A stretch of DNA of 6,584 nucleotides from Solirubrobacteraceae bacterium (lineage in GTDB: Bacteria; Actinomycetota; Thermoleophilia; Solirubrobacterales; Solirubrobacteraceae): contig JAICUS010000350.1 of the NCBI GenBank assembly GCA_025935735.1, positions 1 to 6,584 on the forward strand, given 5' to 3'. This document shows positions 1 to 6,387 of the stretch, piece by piece; positions within the stretch are counted from its first letter, which is position 1; every line of letters starts with the position of its first letter. Made by a program: the position numbers and the translations under genes. The notes below the pieces were generated by a model. The model ran no database searches. It was given only the letters and a program-made list of their open reading frames with translations, and was not told the DNA's origin.

Positions 1-1107
1 ATGGCTTTCGACGGCGGCAAGTACGGCTTCGGCGACCTCTACATCTCGTCGATCATCGGTCTCGTCGTCACGTTCCTGCTCGTCGCGATCACCGAGTACT
101 ACACCGGCACCCGGTGGAGCCCGGTGAAGGCGATCGCGAGGTCGTCGCAGACCGGTCACGCGACCAACATCATCGAAGGGCTCGCGATCGGGATGCAGGC
201 AACCGCTGCGCCGGTGATCGTGATCGTCGCGGGGATCCTCATCGCCCACCACTTCGCCGGCCTCTACGGCATCGGCGTCGCGGTGATGGCGCAGCTCTCT
301 ATGACCGGGTTGATCGTCGCGCTCGACGCCTACGGGCCGGTCACCGACAACGCGGGCGGCATCGCCGAGATGGCCGACCTGCCCGAGGAGGTCCGCGGCG
401 TCACCGATCCGCTCGACGCGGTCGGGAATACGACGAAGGCAGTCACGAAGGGCTACGCGATCGGCTCGGCCGCCCTCGCCGCGCTCGTGCTCTTCGCCGC
501 CTTCAAGATCGAGTTGCTGGCCGAGCTCCGCAAGAAGGACCCGCACGCGGCGCTCGCGTTCCTCATCGACTCGCCCCTGGTCCTCATGGGCCTGCTGATC
601 GGCGGCATGATGGTCTGCCTCTTCGCCGCCCTGTCGATGGAGGCGGTCGGCCGCGCCGGCGGCGCCGTCGTCGAGGAGGTCCGCCGCCAGTTCCGCGAGA
701 AGCCCGGGATCATGGAGGGGACCGAGCAGCCCGAGTACGGTCAGTGCGTGGACATCGTCACCAAGGCCGCCCAGCGCGAGATGATCATCCCGTCGCTGAT
801 CCCGATCGTCGTCACCCTGATCGTCGGCCTGCTCTCCTCCCAGATGCTCGGCGGCCTGCTCATCGGCGTCATCGTCGTCGGCTTCTTCTTCGCCGTCCTG
901 ATGACCTCCGGCGGCGGCGCCTGGGACAACGCCAAGAAGCTCATCGAGGACGGCGCGCACGGCGGCAAGGGCTCCGAGGCCCACGCCGCGTCGGTCACCG
1001 GCGACACGGTGGGCGACCCGTTCAAGGACACGGCCGGCCCGGCCATCAACCCGATGATCAAGGTGGCGAACATCGTCGCCCTGCTCATCATCCCGCTGAT
1101 CGCGTAG
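1..1107 (+). CDS. hppA: Membrane-bound proton-pumping pyrophosphatase, K+-independent type, C-terminal half (5' partial)
   Basis: Integral membrane enzyme that hydrolyses pyrophosphate and pumps H+ across the membrane. The 368 residues visible match the C-terminal half of the family (about 700-800 aa in full), so the ATG at base 1 is almost certainly an internal Met and the N-terminal half, with the DVGADLVGK substrate motif, lies outside the window. Family hallmarks seen: TEYYTGT at 31-37, TGHATN at 51-56, [10 protein letters not shown] at 116-125, and the C-terminal signature GGAWDNAKK at 305-313 followed by [14 protein letters not shown] at 334-347. Hydrophobic helices alternate with these acidic loops. 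In [10 protein letters not shown] (142-151), Lys146 and Thr149 occupy the two positions (460/463 in family numbering) that separate K+-independent (Lys, Thr) from K+-dependent (Ala, Gly/Ala) enzymes, so K+ independence is inferred. The protein ends at the normal family C-terminus. A GC hairpin follows the stop, so it is probably transcribed separately from the downstream genes. Confidence 0.95.
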   Translation: MAFDGGKYGFGDLYISSIIGLVVTFLLVAITEYYTGTRWSPVKAIARSSQTGHATNIIEGLAIGMQATAAPVIVIVAGILIAHHFAGLYGIGVAVMAQLSMTGLIVALDAYGPVTDNAGGIAEMADLPEEVRGVTDPLDAVGNTTKAVTKGYAIGSAALAALVLFAAFKIELLAELRKKDPHAALAFLIDSPLVLMGLLIGGMMVCLFAALSMEAVGRAGGAVVEEVRRQFREKPGIMEGTEQPEYGQCVDIVTKAAQREMIIPSLIPIVVTLIVGLLSSQMLGGLLIGVIVVGFFFAVLMTSGGGAWDNAKKLIEDGAHGGKGSEAHAASVTGDTVGDPFKDTAGPAINPMIKVANIVALLIIPLIA

Positions 1108-1113
1108 TTGCAA

Positions 1114-1146
1114 CCGGGGGCGGCCGCCCTGCGGTGGCCGCCCCGG
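1114..1146 (+). terminator. GC-rich hairpin after hppA, candidate terminator
   Basis: Seven bases after the hppA stop codon, GGGGCGGCC (1117-1125) pairs perfectly with GGCCGCCCC (1136-1144) around a 10-nt loop. CC (1114-1115) and GG (1145-1146) can extend the stem past one bulged G. No T-tract follows, which is common for terminators in high-GC actinobacteria. Position and stem strength support termination of hppA; the function is inferred. Confidence 0.55.
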
Positions 1147-1149
1147 ATC

Positions 1150-1161
1150 TAGAATCGCGCC
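1150..1161 (+). promoter_or_regulatory. -10-like TAGAAT box for the first permease
   Basis: TAGAAT (1150-1155) fits the actinobacterial -10 consensus TAnnnT and lies just after the hairpin that should end hppA. The ATG at 1168 is 12 nt downstream, so a start 6-8 nt after the box would leave an untranslated leader of only a few bases. There is no clear Shine-Dalgarno sequence before that ATG, which agrees with near-leaderless initiation. No good -35 box is seen; the region it would occupy falls inside the hairpin. TAGAAT is followed by CGCGCC, and a similar TACCAT-C-CGCGCC occurs at 6401-6413. Confidence 0.45.
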
Positions 1162-1167
1162 GAGTAC

Positions 1168-3087
1168 ATGGCCAGACGCCGGCTGGAAGGCCTCGAACGG
1201 GTCCTGGGGGTCAACGCCCTCTTCTCGACCGCCTACGGGAACGTCGGCTCGTCGATCTACTACGCGCTCGGCCTGGTCGCCTCCTACGCGCTCGGCCTGA
1301 CCCCGGTCGTCTTCGTCATCACCGGGTTCTTCTTCCTCTGCACGGCGGCGTCGTATGCCGAGGCGACGACGATGTACCCGGAGGCGGGCGGCTCCTCGAG
1401 CTTCGCCCGGCGGGCGTTCAACGAGTTCTGGTCGTTCTTCGCCGCCTGGGCGCAGATGCTCACCTACGTGGCGACGATCGCCACGTCGGCGTTCTTCGTT
1501 CCGCACTACCTCGGCGGGCTGTTCTTCGACGGGCTGCGCCACTCGCCGGGCGACGTGATCTTCACCGTGTTCCTGATCGCGGTGCTCGGCGCGATCAACA
1601 TCGTCGGCGTCAAGGAGTCCACCGGCGTCAACGTGCTGCTGGCGGTCATCGACTTCGCCACCCAGGCGCTGCTGGTCCTGATCGGCATCGTGCTGGTGTT
1701 CAGCCCGCAGGTGCTGGCGGACAACGTCCACTTCGGCGTCGCGCCCACCTGGACGAACTTCATCCTGGCCATCCCGATCGGCATGCTGGCCTACACGGGC
1801 ATCGAGACCGTCTCGAACATGTCCGAGGAGGCCAAGGACGAGGCGCACACGATCCCGGCGGCGATCGCCCGCGTGCGCCTCGCCGTGTTCGCGATCTACT
1901 TCACGCTGCCGTCGGTCGCGCTGTCCGCGCTGCCGGTCACGCTCAAGGACGGCAAGTATCAGACGCTGCTGGGCGTGCCGGACGACCAGGGCGGCTACGC
2001 CGGCGACCCGGTGCTGGGCGTCGTCCGCCACCTGGACCTCGGCATGCTGCAGAAGCCGGCCGAGATCTACGTCGGCCTGCTGGCCGCGACGATCCTGTTC
2101 CTGGCCACCAACGCCGGGCTGATCGGCATCTCGCGCCTGGTCTACTCGATGGGCATCCACCGCCAGATGCCCGACGCCCTGCGGCGATTGCACCCGCGCT
2201 ACCGCACCCCGTGGATCGGGATCATCGTGTTCAGCGCGTTCGCGATCCTGGTCACGCTGCCCGGCCAGGCCACGTTCCTGGGCAGCGTCTACTCGTTCGG
2301 CGCGCTGCTGTCGTTCACCATGGCGCACTTCTCGGTGGTCCGGCTGCGGTTCACCAAGCGCGACTTCCCGCGCCCCTACAAGGGCCCGGGGAACGTGATG
2401 TACAAGGGCGTGGACCTGCCCCTGTTCGCCATCGGCGGCGGGTTCTTCACCGCGGTGGCGTTCGTGGTGATCGTCGTGCTGAACCCCGGCGTGGCGGTGT
2501 TCGGCGTCGGCTGGCTGGTCTTCGGCGTGGTCATCTACTACTTCTTCCGCCACCGCCACGGGCTGGACCTGACCTCGACGCACAAGGTGGCGATCCCGCA
2601 GCCGGTGGTCGACCACGAGGCGGAGTACGACTCGGTGCTCGTGCCGCTGGGCGCCGGCGAGTACGACGAGTCCGTGGTGGCCACGGCGGCCAAGCTGGCC
2701 GCGCGGCGCCGGCGCGGCATCCACGTGCTGGCGCTGGTCACCGTGCCGAGCGCGCTGCCGATCGACGCACCGATGGCCGACGACGAGAGCGCCGCCGCCT
2801 CGCTGATCGAGCAGGCGCGCGTGCAGGTGGGCGCGCGGGTGTCCGGGCACGTCGAGCGGATCCGCCCGGGCCAGGCCGGGCGGCGGATCATCGAGGAGGC
2901 CGTGGACATGCGCGCGGCGGCGATCGTGATGCCGCTGCCGCGGCGCACCAGCGGCGCCTCGCTGTTCGGCAAGACGCTCGAGACCGTGCTCGCCGAGCGG
3001 CCCTGCCGGGTGATCATCGAGTCCCCGCCGGCCCCGGCCGACCGCGGGCGGCGGCGGGCGATGGCCCGGGCGAGAGCTCTCGCATGA
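1168..3087 (+). CDS. APC-superfamily permease with C-terminal universal stress protein domain (copy 1)
   Basis: A 639-aa cation/proton-coupled permease of the APC fold fused to a cytosolic USP-like domain. About 12 membrane helices lie between residues 20 and 461. TM1 carries TAYGNVGSS (21-29), the Gly-rich unwound segment typical of APC transporters. TM2 is followed by YPEAGGSSSF (70-79), the family's P-E-x-G-G loop. TM6 carries YTGIETVSNMSEEA (209-222) with Glu213, matching the family G-x-E segment. TM8 has SRLVYSMG (322-329), followed by a P-x-x-L-x-x-x-HP-x-x-x-TP loop. The USP domain spans about 486-617, starting at YDSVLVPLG and ending at PCRVIIE. Its expected ATP loop (G-x2-G-x9-G-S/T) is degraded: MPLPRR replaces the usual GSRG-type start and FGKT the usual GS/GT end. 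Substrate is unknown; amino acid, polyamine and K+ (as in KimA, also APC plus USP) are all possible. Adjacent trkA genes favour a cation. It overlaps the next gene by four bases (ATGA). Confidence 0.88.
   Translation: MARRRLEGLERVLGVNALFSTAYGNVGSSIYYALGLVASYALGLTPVVFVITGFFFLCTAASYAEATTMYPEAGGSSSFARRAFNEFWSFFAAWAQMLTYVATIATSAFFVPHYLGGLFFDGLRHSPGDVIFTVFLIAVLGAINIVGVKESTGVNVLLAVIDFATQALLVLIGIVLVFSPQVLADNVHFGVAPTWTNFILAIPIGMLAYTGIETVSNMSEEAKDEAHTIPAAIARVRLAVFAIYFTLPSVALSALPVTLKDGKYQTLLGVPDDQGGYAGDPVLGVVRHLDLGMLQKPAEIYVGLLAATILFLATNAGLIGISRLVYSMGIHRQMPDALRRLHPRYRTPWIGIIVFSAFAILVTLPGQATFLGSVYSFGALLSFTMAHFSVVRLRFTKRDFPRPYKGPGNVMYKGVDLPLFAIGGGFFTAVAFVVIVVLNPGVAVFGVGWLVFGVVIYYFFRHRHGLDLTSTHKVAIPQPVVDHEAEYDSVLVPLGAGEYDESVVATAAKLAARRRRGIHVLALVTVPSALPIDAPMADDESAAASLIEQARVQVGARVSGHVERIRPGQAGRRIIEEAVDMRAAAIVMPLPRRTSGASLFGKTLETVLAERPCRVIIESPPAPADRGRRRAMARARALA
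3071..3082. repeat. 12-bp perfect palindrome before the small gene's start
   Basis: CGAGAGCTCTCG reads identically on both strands and ends one base before the ATG at 3084. It lies inside the 3' end of the first permease gene. As RNA it could form only a 4-bp stem with an AGCT loop. It may be chance in GC-rich coding sequence or a weak structure affecting translation of the small gene. Confidence 0.35.
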
Positions 3088-3245
3088 GGACGCATGTCCT
3101 GCCCGCGCTGATGGTGCTGATCGGCATCGCGCTGATCGTCCGCACGCTGGTCGCCGGCGGCGGCGCGCTGGCCATCGGGATCGTGTTCGGCGTGCTCTTC
3201 CTGGCCGCGGGCGCCGGCCGGCTCTACCTGGAGACGAGGCGCTAG
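3084..3245 (+). CDS. 53-aa two-helix membrane protein, unknown function
   Basis: I do not recognise a family. The ATG overlaps the preceding stop as ATGA, a classic translational-coupling junction. The product has a short basic start (MRTH), a hydrophobic helix at about 5-22, a Gly-rich turn (AGGG, 24-27), a second helix at about 28-45, and a charged end (RLYLETRR), so it should be a small inner-membrane hairpin protein. Nearly every third base is G or C, as in the flanking genes, and this frame upstream of 3084 gives only an Arg/Gly-rich non-protein-like translation, so coding begins here. It fills the whole gap between the two permeases; its TAG stop is followed directly by the next gene's GTG, in the same frame. 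By context it could be an accessory subunit, stabiliser or regulator of one or both permeases; this is inference. Confidence 0.75.
   Translation: MRTHVLPALMVLIGIALIVRTLVAGGGALAIGIVFGVLFLAAGAGRLYLETRR
3236..3239 (+). promoter_or_regulatory. Shine-Dalgarno GAGG supporting the GTG start at 3246
   Basis: GAGG lies 6 nt before the GTG, a normal spacing, inside the last codons of the small membrane protein gene. It supports independent initiation at GTG, so the second permease need not arise by readthrough of the TAG at 3243-3245. Confidence 0.55.
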
Positions 3246-5270
3246 GTGCCCCGGCTCAAGTACGACCCGCTGCGCAACCTCGACGCCACGCCCGGCCTGC
3301 GCAAGCAGCTCGGCAGCCCGGCGCTGTTCGGGATCGTCCAGGGGTTCATCGCCGCCTCGATCTACTTCTCGATCGGGCTGGTGGCCGAGCGGGCGCTCGG
3401 CCTGACCTGGATCGTCTATCTGGCCGGCGGCCTGCTGTTCGCGGTGGTCGTGCCCTGCTACGTCGAGGGCGCGTCGCTGCACCAGGAGCGCGGCGGCGCG
3501 ACCGTGCTGGCCCGGTACGCGTTCAACGAGCTGGCCAGCTTCGTGGCCGGCTGGGCGATCTGCCTCGACTATCTGATCCTCGTCGCGCTGTGCGCGTTCG
3601 CCAGCACGGACTACCTCCAGGTGTTCTGGCACGGCTTCGACAGCGGGTTCCCGGAGTTCGGGGTGGGGGCGATCGTCGTGCTCTATGTGGCGCTGGTGGC
3701 CATCCGCGGCCCCCGCCCGCGCCGCTACGAGCGGGTCGCGCTGCTCGTGCTCGGCGACCTGGTGCTGCAGTTGCTGGTGGTGGCGCTCGGGCTCGCGCTG
3801 CTGTTCGACCCTGACGTGCTGGCGCACCCCACGGCCGTGGCCGGGACGCCCTCGGTGGACGACATCGTGTTCGCCTTCCCGCTCGTGCTGGTGGCGTTCA
3901 GCGGCATCGACGCCTCCTCGGGCCTGGCCGGGCAGGTGGCGATCGGCCGGCGCGGGCTGCGGCGGCTGATCGGCGTGCGGCTGATCGCCGCGGTCGTGCC
4001 CTATCTGGGGATCGCGCTGGTCGCCTCCTCGGTGCTGCCGGGCAGCGGTAAGCGCTGGGTCGAGGCGCCGATCCTGGGCATCGTCGACGCGTTCGGCCAG
4101 GCGTGGCTGCGCGACCCGCTGCGCTATCTGGTGGCGATCTTCGCCGTGGTGATCCTGATCTCCGCGGCGCAGGCGGCCATGCTCGGGCTCTCGCGGCTCG
4201 GCTACGCGCTGGCCGTCAACCGGCAGATCCCCTCGCGGCTGGGGTACCTGCACAGCCGCCGGGCGACGCCGGTGGTGATCATCGCGTTCGGGGCGATCGT
4301 GGCCATCGGCCTGCTGATCCCCGCCAACCTGGAGTTCCTGGCGGCGATCTGCGCGTTCGGCGCGACGCTGGCGTTCACCATCGTCGGGCTGTCGGTCTGC
4401 CGTCTGCGCTACCGCGAGCCCGACCGCGACCGGCCCTACCGGATGCCGCTCAACGTGCGGGTGGCCGGCGGCGACCTGCCGCTGCCCGCCGTGCTGTGCG
4501 TGCTGCTCTCCGGCGCGGCGTTCTGCGCGCTGCTGTTCGAGCACCAGGGCGCGCGCTGGGTGGGCATCGGCTGGATGGCCTGCGGCGTCGCGCTCTACGT
4601 CGCCTACCGCAGCTCGCAGGGCAAGTCCGTGCTCAAGCGGGTCACCGTGCCCGAGGCGGCGCTGACCCGCCGCCGCACCGAGGCCGAGTTCGGGTCGATG
4701 CTCGTGCCGGTCCTGGGCACGCCGCTGGACGACGACATCATGCAGACGGCGGGCCGCCTGGCCGCCGAGGACGCCGACCCCGACGAGGGCGGCGCGGTGA
4801 TCGAGGCGCTGTGGATCTTCGAGGTGCCCATGTCGCTGCCGCTGGACACCCGCGTGCCCGACGACGAGCTCAAGCGCGCGCGGGCGGCGCTGCGGCGCGC
4901 CAAGGCGGTGGGCGAGGAGTACGAGGGCGTCGAGGTGGCCACCGCCGTCGTCCGCGCCCGCCGCGCCGGCGAGGCGATCGTCTCCGAGGCGCGCCGGCGG
5001 GGCGTCGAGGCGGTCGTGCTCGCCGCCGAGGAGCCGTCGCGGCTGCGCGGCGGCCTGCAGTACGGCGGCAAGCCGGGGCTGCACGACACCGTGGTGGGGG
5101 AGACGACCCGCTACGTGGTCAACAAGGCGCCGTGCCGGGTCATCCTCACCGCGCCGCCGTCCACGCGCGACGGCCGCCCCGCGATGGACCCGATGGGCCC
5201 GCGCCCGGTCAGCGTGCCGGTGCCCACCGGGCACCCGCTCGCTTCGCCCGACGGCGACGCCGGACGCTAG
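3246..5270 (+). CDS. APC-superfamily permease with C-terminal universal stress protein domain (copy 2)
   Basis: A 674-aa paralogue of the permease at 1168, with a GTG start. About 12 membrane helices span 26-455, the USP-like domain about 482-637, and a Pro/Gly-rich, probably disordered tail 638-674. Shared landmarks with copy 1 are ASIYFSIGLVAERALGLT (37-54) against SSIYYALGLVASYALGLT, ARYAFNE (89-95) against ARRAFNE, and VPMSLPLD (527-534) against VPSALPID in the USP domain. TM3 reads CLDYLILVALCAFASTDYL (106-124), resembling the VDYIL...GTD segment of the K+ importer KimA (from memory); Asp108 matches its TM3 aspartate. The TM6 G-x-E motif is G-I-D (220-222), and the acidic stretch after it in copy 1 (SEEAKDE) is lost. 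The USP nucleotide loop is also degraded (AAEEPSRLRGG, then GET). Divergence at substrate-site motifs suggests a different specificity or a partner role. It follows the small membrane gene with no gap. Confidence 0.88.
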   Translation: MPRLKYDPLRNLDATPGLRKQLGSPALFGIVQGFIAASIYFSIGLVAERALGLTWIVYLAGGLLFAVVVPCYVEGASLHQERGGATVLARYAFNELASFVAGWAICLDYLILVALCAFASTDYLQVFWHGFDSGFPEFGVGAIVVLYVALVAIRGPRPRRYERVALLVLGDLVLQLLVVALGLALLFDPDVLAHPTAVAGTPSVDDIVFAFPLVLVAFSGIDASSGLAGQVAIGRRGLRRLIGVRLIAAVVPYLGIALVASSVLPGSGKRWVEAPILGIVDAFGQAWLRDPLRYLVAIFAVVILISAAQAAMLGLSRLGYALAVNRQIPSRLGYLHSRRATPVVIIAFGAIVAIGLLIPANLEFLAAICAFGATLAFTIVGLSVCRLRYREPDRDRPYRMPLNVRVAGGDLPLPAVLCVLLSGAAFCALLFEHQGARWVGIGWMACGVALYVAYRSSQGKSVLKRVTVPEAALTRRRTEAEFGSMLVPVLGTPLDDDIMQTAGRLAAEDADPDEGGAVIEALWIFEVPMSLPLDTRVPDDELKRARAALRRAKAVGEEYEGVEVATAVVRARRAGEAIVSEARRRGVEAVVLAAEEPSRLRGGLQYGGKPGLHDTVVGETTRYVVNKAPCRVILTAPPSTRDGRPAMDPMGPRPVSVPVPTGHPLASPDGDAGR

Positions 5271-5273
5271 GGT
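5268..5273 (+). promoter_or_regulatory. -10-like TAGGGT overlapping the permease stop, leaderless trkA promoter candidate
   Basis: TAGGGT fits TAnnnT and its first three bases are the stop codon of the second permease. Exactly 8 nt separate it from the ATG at 5282, the spacing expected if transcription starts at or next to that ATG. No good -35 box is seen; TTCGCC at 5243-5248 is a poor match with 19-nt spacing. AGGG within the box could instead act as a weak Shine-Dalgarno with a 9-nt spacer, so the promoter role is tentative. Confidence 0.4.
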
Positions 5274-5281
5274 TGCCGTCA

Positions 5282-5707
5282 ATGTTCGTGATGGTCGTGG
5301 GAGCGGGACGTGTGGGCGCCGCGCTGGCGACGTCCGCGCTGCAGGCGGGCCACACGGTGTCGGTCCTCGACGAGGACCCGCTGTCGCACGAGCGGCTCGA
5401 CGTCGAGCTCGGGCGCTCGTGGGAGGAGGCCGGCGGGCGGTTCACCATCGGCACCGCGCTGGAGGTCGACGCGCTGCTGGAGGCGGGGATCGAGGACGCC
5501 GAGGTGTTCATCGCCTCCACCAACGGCGACAACACGAACCTCGTGGTGGCCCAGATCGCCCAGCGGCGCTTCAAGATCGACCGCGTGATCGCCCGCGTGC
5601 TGGACCCGCGCCGGGCGGCCTGGTACTCCGAGCAGGGCCTGCAGACGATCTGCCCGACCCAGATCGCGATCGAGCAGCTCGAGCAGGCGGCCCTGGCGGA
5701 GCGCTGA
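5282..5707 (+). CDS. TrkA-family RCK_N-only nucleotide-binding regulator (short TrkA)
   Basis: A 141-aa cytosolic protein made of one RCK_N (TrkA-N) Rossmann domain. TrkA proteins bind NAD(H) or other nucleotides and gate K+ transport subunits. Seen: GAGRVG at 7-12 (G-x-G-x-x-G), acidic D30/E31/D32 at the end of beta-2 where the ribose is held, TNGDNTN at 80-86 (family T-x-D/E-x-N region), and ARVLDPRRA at 104-112. The family's ATG start is placed immediately before beta-1, which excludes any longer form reaching into the upstream gene. The usual TrkA-C (RCK_C) domain is absent: full single-unit TrkA proteins are about 220 aa and this one stops after the helix ending LEQAALAER. The stop is a clean TGA overlapping the next ATG by one base, so the short form looks native. 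Pairing with the next TrkA in a mixed ring is likely but inferred. The pair recalls mycobacterial ceoB/ceoC. Confidence 0.88.
   Translation: MFVMVVGAGRVGAALATSALQAGHTVSVLDEDPLSHERLDVELGRSWEEAGGRFTIGTALEVDALLEAGIEDAEVFIASTNGDNTNLVVAQIAQRRFKIDRVIARVLDPRRAAWYSEQGLQTICPTQIAIEQLEQAALAER
5698..5701 (+). promoter_or_regulatory. Shine-Dalgarno GGAG deciding the second trkA start
   Basis: GGAG lies 5 nt before the ATG at 5707, inside the last codons of the short trkA. It supports that ATG over in-frame upstream possibilities, whose translation is Arg/Gly-rich and not TrkA-like. With the one-base TGATG overlap it indicates coupled translation of the two regulators. Confidence 0.6.
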
Positions 5708-6387
5708 TGGCCGGCCTCTACGTGATCATCGCCGGCGCCGGCAAGGTCGGCTGGAACCTGGCCCGCGAGCTGCTGGAGAAGGGCCACGAGGTGACCTGCA
5801 TCGAGCAGGACCGCCGGCGCTACCTGACCGTCGAGCAGGAGCTCGAGCACGCCGTGCAGTACGGCGACGCCACCGAGCTGTGGGTGCTCGAGCGGGCGGG
5901 CATCCAGCGGGCCGACCTCGTCGTGGCCGTCACCGGCGACGACGAGGACAACCTGCTGATCTGCCAGGTGGCCAAGGAGAAGTACCTGTGCGAGCGGATC
6001 ATCGCCCGGGTCAACAACCCGCGCAACCTGGACCACTTCAAGCTGCTGGGCATCCAGCCGGCGGTCTCCGCCACCGACCTGATCCTGCGCCTGATCGAGC
6101 ACGAGGTGCCGCGCTACGGCCTGGTCCACCTGCTCGACCTACCGGAGGAGCGGTTGGAGATCATCGAGCTCGTGGTCTCCGACGACGCGCCCGCCGCGGG
6201 CCGGCCGATCGCCCAGATGGGGCTGCCCGACGGGGCGCTGGTCATCTCCGTGCTGCGCGGCGGCTCGGGCTTCGTGCCCAAGGCCGACACGGTGGTCGAG
6301 GCGGGCGACGAGGTGCTCGTCGTGCTCGATCCGGGGATCGAGGAGGACATCACCGCGCAATTTGTGGGTGAGAACGGACGCGGATAA
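5707..6387 (+). CDS. trkA: TrkA-family K+ transport regulator with RCK_N and RCK_C domains
   Basis: A 226-aa cytosolic regulator of K+ transport, the normal length for a single-unit TrkA. RCK_N covers about 4-125: GAGKVG at 10-15, Glu33 after beta-2 (ribose contact, favouring NAD(H)), YGDAT at 52-56, TGDDEDN at 76-82, and ARVNNPRN at 100-107. RCK_C (TrkA-C) covers about 138-218: LEIIELVVSDDAPAAGRPIA, then LPDGALVISVLRGG, then VVEAGDEVLVVLDP, the beta-alpha-beta ligand-binding fold that opens or closes the partner transporter. The start overlaps the previous stop by one base and has its own Shine-Dalgarno. No TrkH/KtrB-type membrane subunit is present in the window, so the partner is either the nearby APC-USP permeases or a gene elsewhere. 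The family call is secure; the partner is not. Confidence 0.93.
   Translation: MAGLYVIIAGAGKVGWNLARELLEKGHEVTCIEQDRRRYLTVEQELEHAVQYGDATELWVLERAGIQRADLVVAVTGDDEDNLLICQVAKEKYLCERIIARVNNPRNLDHFKLLGIQPAVSATDLILRLIEHEVPRYGLVHLLDLPEERLEIIELVVSDDAPAAGRPIAQMGLPDGALVISVLRGGSGFVPKADTVVEAGDEVLVVLDPGIEEDITAQFVGENGRG

Noticed and set aside
1..3. ATG at base 1 as the true start of hppA
   Set aside because: The visible protein starts in the middle of the pyrophosphatase family and lacks the substrate-binding N-terminal half, so this Met is most likely internal and placed at the edge by the window cut.
114..3083. A 1043-codon plus-strand open frame overlapping hppA and the first permease
   Set aside because: The part before 3084 is an Arg/Gly/Pro-rich shadow of hppA and the permease in another frame. 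Only the last 53 codons look like a protein, and these are annotated separately.
4103..5281. In-frame upstream extension of the short TrkA
   Set aside because: The upstream translation is low-complexity Arg/Gly/Ala and overlaps the permease gene. The Rossmann beta-1 strand begins right after the ATG at 5282.
2538..5282. A 914-codon open frame on the minus strand opposite both permeases
   Set aside because: Its translation is an Arg/His/Gln/Ala-rich run without domains or hydrophobic helices. It lies antisense to strongly recognisable permease coding sequence, and long antisense frames are expected where third positions are nearly all G/C.
5209..6129. A 306-codon minus-strand open frame across the trkA genes
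   Set aside because: It is antisense to two clear TrkA proteins, and its translation has no recognisable fold or motif.
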